In this document: piece by piece, positions 60,301-64,000 of the stretch
How positions within the stretch are numbered: the first letter of the stretch is position 1
How the letters are laid out: each line of letters begins with the position of its first letter
Origin: Calocera cornea HHB12733
Lineage: Eukaryota; Basidiomycota; Dacrymycetes; Dacrymycetales; Dacrymycetaceae
DNA length: 64,000 nt
Assembly: GCA_001632435.1 (NCBI GenBank)
Contig: KV423916.1
Coordinates: forward strand, 124,001 to 188,000
Direction of reading: 5' to 3'
The notes under the pieces: generated by a model
What the model was told of the DNA's origin: nothing
Seen by the model: only the letters and a program-made list of their open reading frames with translations
Databases searched by the model: none
Program-made: the position numbers and the translations under genes

Positions 60301-60848
60301 ACCTTCCGGGAAGTCCTCGAACAGTCGCATCCGTCAGCACCACAGCATCGACTGTCCGGGCCTCCTCTTTGATTTCGCCCGTGACTCCAACGAAGCGCGG
60401 CATTACGCTTAATGTGGGCATTCCTTGCGTAATCACTTCGCGTCGGGCGCGATTCCGCGCATACGCTCGCTACATTGGGGAGGTGGCGGGGCTGTCGGGC
60501 CAATGGGTCGGTGTCGAAGTTCGCGTTGGTCCAGACGTCGACAAACTAGACGGCCGTGAGTGGAATGATGGAACACTCAATGGCATTCGTTACTTCGAGC
60601 TTGGAGGTGGGGCAGGGGAAGAAGATCCCATTGAAGAGGAACGGGTGATCAAGCGCCGTAGGCTTGATTTACTAGGAAGCATACATTCTGGAACCACCGG
60701 TTCAACATTGAGTCTTGCAAGCGATCGCAGGGGCGCTGCGAGTCCGGCCTTCTCAGAGACCAGCACCGCTGCAACGGGCTTTGAAGGCAGAGGGCTTTTC
60801 GTACAGCCTGAACAGGTCATTCTAGTACAACATGCCCAGACTCTTTGA
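57340..60848 (+). CDS. BTB-like and CAP-Gly domain protein
   Basis: Exon 1 57340-57559 and exon 2 57610-60848 give 1152 residues across a 50-bp intron. The segment VWGHKAIVYARAPQAFQARYF spans the junction and supports this start over the internal ATG at 57675. A BTB-like region covers about residues 68-330 (SDIRISLTG, STHRFILISRAQYFRALL, LHFMLGYLYAGTLSFS). A Cys-rich patch CTCRVCARR follows. Residues about 590-990 are a Ser/Thr/Pro-rich linker. The C-terminus is a CAP-Gly domain (RYIGEVAGLSGQWVGVEV, DGTLNGIRYFE, GLFVQPEQV) in which the usual GKNDG is EWNDG. CAP-Gly domains bind microtubule ends and EEY/F tails. A role linking BTB to microtubules is inferred. Confidence 0.85.
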
Positions 60849-61067
60849 TTCTTGCAGACGGATTCAGGTTACCTCTCTCAACATTTCTTATCACTATACT
60901 GCGCTGAATTTGTACCTCAGCTATATTTCTATTCCTGTGTTTCTCGAGTTGCACTTTCTATTCACCCTTGCAAAACGTTTATCCCCTCTTTTCTACTCCG
61001 TACATACCATACGACCCTACTTACGACCAACGATATCACGCGTACAACTTGAGACATGGGGTTGACT

Positions 61068-62423
61068 CTAATGAACAAATATATCAGATATGCCTAAATG
61101 CTGTTCGCGACGCTTTGGGATGACAGGTCCATCTGCCATATGCTGACCACCTCTATCTTCGAATCGTACACCCTGGCTACCAGCTATGGCAGCAAGGTTC
61201 TGAGTGACCTTCCGGTAGACGTAGCCTTCCCCAGAAAGCTCGTCCGGATTGGAGGAGGTAAAAGAGGTGGGAATATCCATGCATCGAATGCTTTCGAGTT
61301 TCCGATAACGACAGAGGGTGAGTATGATGTCTTGGACACGCTTGAGGTGACTGTCCATGTCTGGTGATGACGGGGGAAGGCGGAGCTGGTAGCACATGAT
61401 TCGGCGCAGATGGTCGTGCGCCTTGACTAGCCCATCTGGCTGGCACGCATACAAGTTGAAGGCAAATGACTCCAAATTTGGGCAGTGGGCAAGAATGGCC
61501 GACGCCATTCCTTGTTTATGGTCCAATAGCCAGATGCCGTCGCTGAGCTCGACCGACAGAAGCTGGGTACCATGAACTCGGAAGAATCTATCGACCTCTG
61601 GCAGGAGAGTGTTGGGTTCGAGCGTTAAGCTGGGTGACTCGTCCGAGATGTACACCTTCCGGAGACTTGGCATTTGGAGGTCGCTGAAGAATTGCATGAA
61701 GGCGGTATGTCCAGTAACCCATGTAAACGATTGCAGCCAAAGGGCCTGTTTCACCGATAAGGCTAATGATGGCACTTGCAGAGACCATCCGTCGAGGTTC
61801 CAACATGCACACTCGAGGTGTTCCAAGCGCGGGCACTTTGATAGAAGTTCCGTGTACAGATGAACCGGATGCATCTGCTTCCCGCTGATGAAGACTCGGC
61901 GCAGCGAACCTCGACAGGTATCAAGAAGTGCTCGTATCAAATCGGCTCCAACGTCATGCCCACCACCGCGCATGGTCATCATTATGGGGCTCTCGCATTC
62001 GAATTCTTCTAGGCGAGTGCATTGAGAGATCACGGCGATACATGCCTGTCGCTTGTCGAGCCATTCGGGGCCAGACATGTGCAGGGTCAGACGCTGAACG
62101 TGCACACCACGCGGCCGACCATCGAACTCCTTCTGAAGGAGAAGACCCAGCTTGTGCGGATCTTGACCTCGGGCATTCCTCCTCAGCCGGATCCACTGGA
62201 AGAGAAACGGTTGAACGATCGCGTGCCATGTCTTTGATACTGTCGTAAAGCGAAGGATGTTCTGGACAGCTTCAGCCCTTTGAGACGCCGCTCTGTGATC
62301 GTATGCGTTTATGACAAGCGCGTTGCAAGAGTCTGGTTGGGCTTCCTCTGTAGCCAAGCGCAATATCGTGATCCAGATTTCGAGGGGACAGCGCCCCAAG
62401 ACGGAATCGAAGTCTGCAGTCAT
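61068..62423 (-). CDS. F-box/LRR-like protein (basidiomycete family)
   Basis: A single exon from ATG 62423 gives 451 residues. Residues 10-65 fit an F-box (GRCPLEIWITILRLAT, then RFTTVSKTWHAIVQPFLFQWI). The rest has irregular leucine-rich elements (RLEEFECESP, CPRLEHLECACWNL, CPNLESFAFNLY, RKLESIRCMDIP). Such proteins would act as SCF ubiquitin-ligase substrate receptors through Skp1. The substrate is unknown. This family is greatly expanded in mushrooms. It is convergent with the BTB/CAP-Gly gene (219 bp between stops). Confidence 0.8.
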   Translation of the reverse strand: MTADFDSVLGRCPLEIWITILRLATEEAQPDSCNALVINAYDHRAASQRAEAVQNILRFTTVSKTWHAIVQPFLFQWIRLRRNARGQDPHKLGLLLQKEFDGRPRGVHVQRLTLHMSGPEWLDKRQACIAVISQCTRLEEFECESPIMMTMRGGGHDVGADLIRALLDTCRGSLRRVFISGKQMHPVHLYTELLSKCPRLEHLECACWNLDGWSLQVPSLALSVKQALWLQSFTWVTGHTAFMQFFSDLQMPSLRKVYISDESPSLTLEPNTLLPEVDRFFRVHGTQLLSVELSDGIWLLDHKQGMASAILAHCPNLESFAFNLYACQPDGLVKAHDHLRRIMCYQLRLPPSSPDMDSHLKRVQDIILTLCRYRKLESIRCMDIPTSFTSSNPDELSGEGYVYRKVTQNLAAIAGSQGVRFEDRGGQHMADGPVIPKRREQHLGISDIFVH

Positions 62424-62880
62424 GATCGATCGAGGGCGACGAATGAGAAGACTGCACCCTCAACCTTCAGCAAGCGTGCAGGTTACTATACGAGAGTCCA
62501 CGTACGTCCAAAGAAACTGTTGAGCTACGAGGAACGAGAAATGAGAGCGCGGAAGGAAATATGAATTCTAACAATGTCTCAAGTGCCTCGTGATATGTGC
62601 ATCGCTGATGGATGGATGCTGTGAAGTCCTGTGTTGAATCCCTTGCGGGCCACTCAACGCACTTGGTAATACAAAATGCGGTACCAAGCCTTCGTCCGCG
62701 GCTTCCAGTGACTAGCTAGAAGTACTGGACCAATGGGGAGTGTGGCGGTCCGGGCTCCGCGCGGCCACCGCGGGTACTGTATCAGGTGAAAAGCACGGCT
62801 ACAGGACTCTACGCCAACGACCCCGGGCGAAGCAAGGTCGCCAATGATAAGACAAGGTAGAGAAGAGCAAATGGTTCACG
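62424..62880. other. Intergenic region upstream of the F-box gene
   Basis: No gene is visible. It presumably contains the F-box gene promoter and passes into the motif array that follows. Confidence 0.45.
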
Positions 62881-62929
62881 TGGCCCCGCAATCGGACGAC
62901 TTTCTAGACGCTCAAGCAACCGTAGAGCT

Positions 62930-63255
62930 GAAGCAACCCAGCGGAAGAAAATTGGTAAGCGGACGCAATGCCAATAGCGGACGCAAATGACCAAGCCGGA
63001 CAGATGGTGCAACGGAAGCAAGCGGTGTAGCGGAAGCAGCTCATACTACGGAGGTAAATGTTTGAAGCGGAGCAAATGGCTAGGCGGAAGCAGAGGGTGC
63101 CAGGGAAGCAAAACTCCAAGCGGAGGCAAACCTCAAAGCGGAGCAAATAAAAGAGGGGGATTGAATAAATTCACGGAAGCAGATTGGACCGCACAGGGGG
63201 CCACGGAAGCATACCGGACGCGAAACCAAATCCCAGAGCGCGGGTATCGGGTGAA
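62930..63255 (+). repeat. Array of about 15 AGCGGAAGCAAATG-type units, 15-25 bp spacing
   Basis: Units such as AGCGGACGCAATG, AGCGGACGCAAATG, AACGGAAGCAAGCGG, AGCGGAAGCAG, AGCGGAGCAAATGG, GGCGGAAGCAGAG, AGCGGAGGCAAAC and AGCGGAGCAAATAA follow each other at 15-25 bp intervals, all in one orientation. The invariant part is CGGA.GCAAA. It is non-coding and lies just downstream of the unidentified minus-strand gene. Confidence 0.75.
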
Positions 63256-63372
63256 AGCAGAGTTACAGCCCAGAACCGCTTGCGAAGCACGGGGCGCGCA
63301 GCTTGTACCATTCCAAAGTACTGTGCGATCACAATGTCTTAGGCTGCGGCCGTCCTGACCTTTGGAACAACC

Positions 63373-63951
63373 TTATGAGACCGCTCCCTCCCACTTTTCT
63401 TGCCTCCCTGCGGAGTGTTGCCACTCGTATCTTGTTTCAAGTAAGAGCGAGCTACCCCTGCTCAAATCCTTGAGAATGATGGTGAACGGCTCAGCTGATG
63501 ACGCACCAGTTGCGTTCGAAGGACTTGCCATTCCTTCTGGCACCTCCTCGATGGTGAAGTTAGTTCCAATCCCGACAGATTTGGCGATGTAGTCCAATGT
63601 CTTCGGAGACATGAGCTGAGCGACTCCGACCTGAGATTGCGATCTTCAGTGAAAGTCCTTGTGTTCTTGATCTGGTACCCCGCTACTGACCGTGATTTCC
63701 TCCTCTGTTGCATCGGGCCCAAGCTCTCTCCGTACGTGCGCATCGCACCATTTGGCGAGCCGTAGGTAGCCGATCATTGGACTGTCTTCTGTCACGAATT
63801 TGCCTGAGATCTTGGCAAACTCGTCAAGAACTGACTGCGGCGCCCGGGGTACCTCCTGCTGCGTGGTTGACGAGTCTGGAGCGGGACTAGGCGCCGGCGT
63901 GGTTTTTCTTGGCTTGTTGACCAGACTACGCTTGTTTCGTGGTAATGGCAT
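63373..63951 (-). CDS. Unidentified protein, about 176 aa
   Basis: Two exons, 63679-63951 and 63373-63630, join in frame across a 48-bp GT..AG intron. The N-terminus is basic and Pro-rich (MPLPRNKRSLVNKPRKTTPA), then a helical segment with SVLDEFAKISGKFVTEDSP, IGYLRLAKWCDAHVRREL and a C-terminal TLDYIAKSVGIGTNFTIEEV. I do not recognise the family. An alternative last intron (donor GTAGCT near 63450) would replace the end by a basic tail ending KVRTAAA at about 63355. The start is the first in-frame ATG, but an upstream exon beyond the window is possible. Confidence 0.6.
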
Positions 63952-64000
63952 GTCAGGCAAATGCAGAGTCGGGATGCTGAGCCTTCACGGAGAGATGTGC

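Noticed and set aside
59111..60436. 441-codon minus-strand open frame
   Set aside because: It is antisense to the Ser/Thr/Pro-rich linker of the BTB/CAP-Gly gene. Its low-complexity, Val/Gly/Arg/Thr-rich translation is a composition effect.

Overview
This window looks like a piece of a filamentous basidiomycete genome, most likely Agaricomycetes. The genes are dense, with many short introns of about 45-65 bp and GT..AG junctions. The white-collar-1 photoreceptor lacks the GATA zinc finger found in ascomycete WC-1. BTB and F-box proteins of mushroom-type architecture are present, as are Helitron, chromovirus, Tc1/mariner and pogo-like transposons. Nothing is prokaryotic: there are no operons, ribosome binding sites or CRISPR arrays.

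Layout. 1-4.7 kb: the 3' end of UTP6 (rRNA processing) and a complete wc-1 blue-light receptor. 4.9-6.0 kb: a GC-rich degenerate tandem repeat and an interstitial telomere-like TTAGGG patch. 6.0-33.7 kb: a transposon island of nested, mostly decayed elements. It holds an internally deleted Ty3/gypsy chromovirus, a Helitron broken by nested solo LTRs, an intact Tc1/mariner element, two pogo-like elements, a family of solo LTRs and decayed RPA-like coding sequence. 33.9-34.7 kb: RPL10. 35-36.5 kb: a GCGGAAGCAAAT-type short repeat field. 36.7-47.5 kb: SEC24, a Fus3/Kss1-type MAP kinase, dynactin p27 (DCTN6) and MSH6. 47.6-53 kb: a second TE block starting 139 bp upstream of the MSH6 start codon, made of a Mutator-like TIR element holding a third pogo-like element, then two solo LTRs. 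53.2-64 kb: RFC1, a BTB/CAP-Gly protein, an F-box protein, another GCGGAAGCAAA array and an unidentified small protein.

The host genes are housekeeping or signalling genes with no shared pathway. However, MSH6 and RFC1, both expected to bind PCNA, flank the second TE block. MAPK/DCTN6 and RFC1/BTB-CAP-Gly are tightly divergent pairs, and DCTN6/MSH6 converge.

The most interesting signals are in the TE islands. (1) All eight full-length solo LTRs share a TATA box followed 39-44 bp later by an exact TCTCTGAGGA block, although most of their remaining sequence and their lengths differ. (2) Three diverged pogo-like elements share one terminal-repeat design: a 9-bp tip plus two tandem 17-bp repeats, the length of a CENP-B box. 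(3) Copies of one LTR differ mainly by CpG to TpG/CpA changes, which points to methylation-linked decay, while the Tc1 element is CpG-rich and intact. (4) RPA-like OB-fold coding remnants lie beside a Helitron. (5) GCGGAAGCAAAT-type motif arrays recur in several host intergenic spacers.
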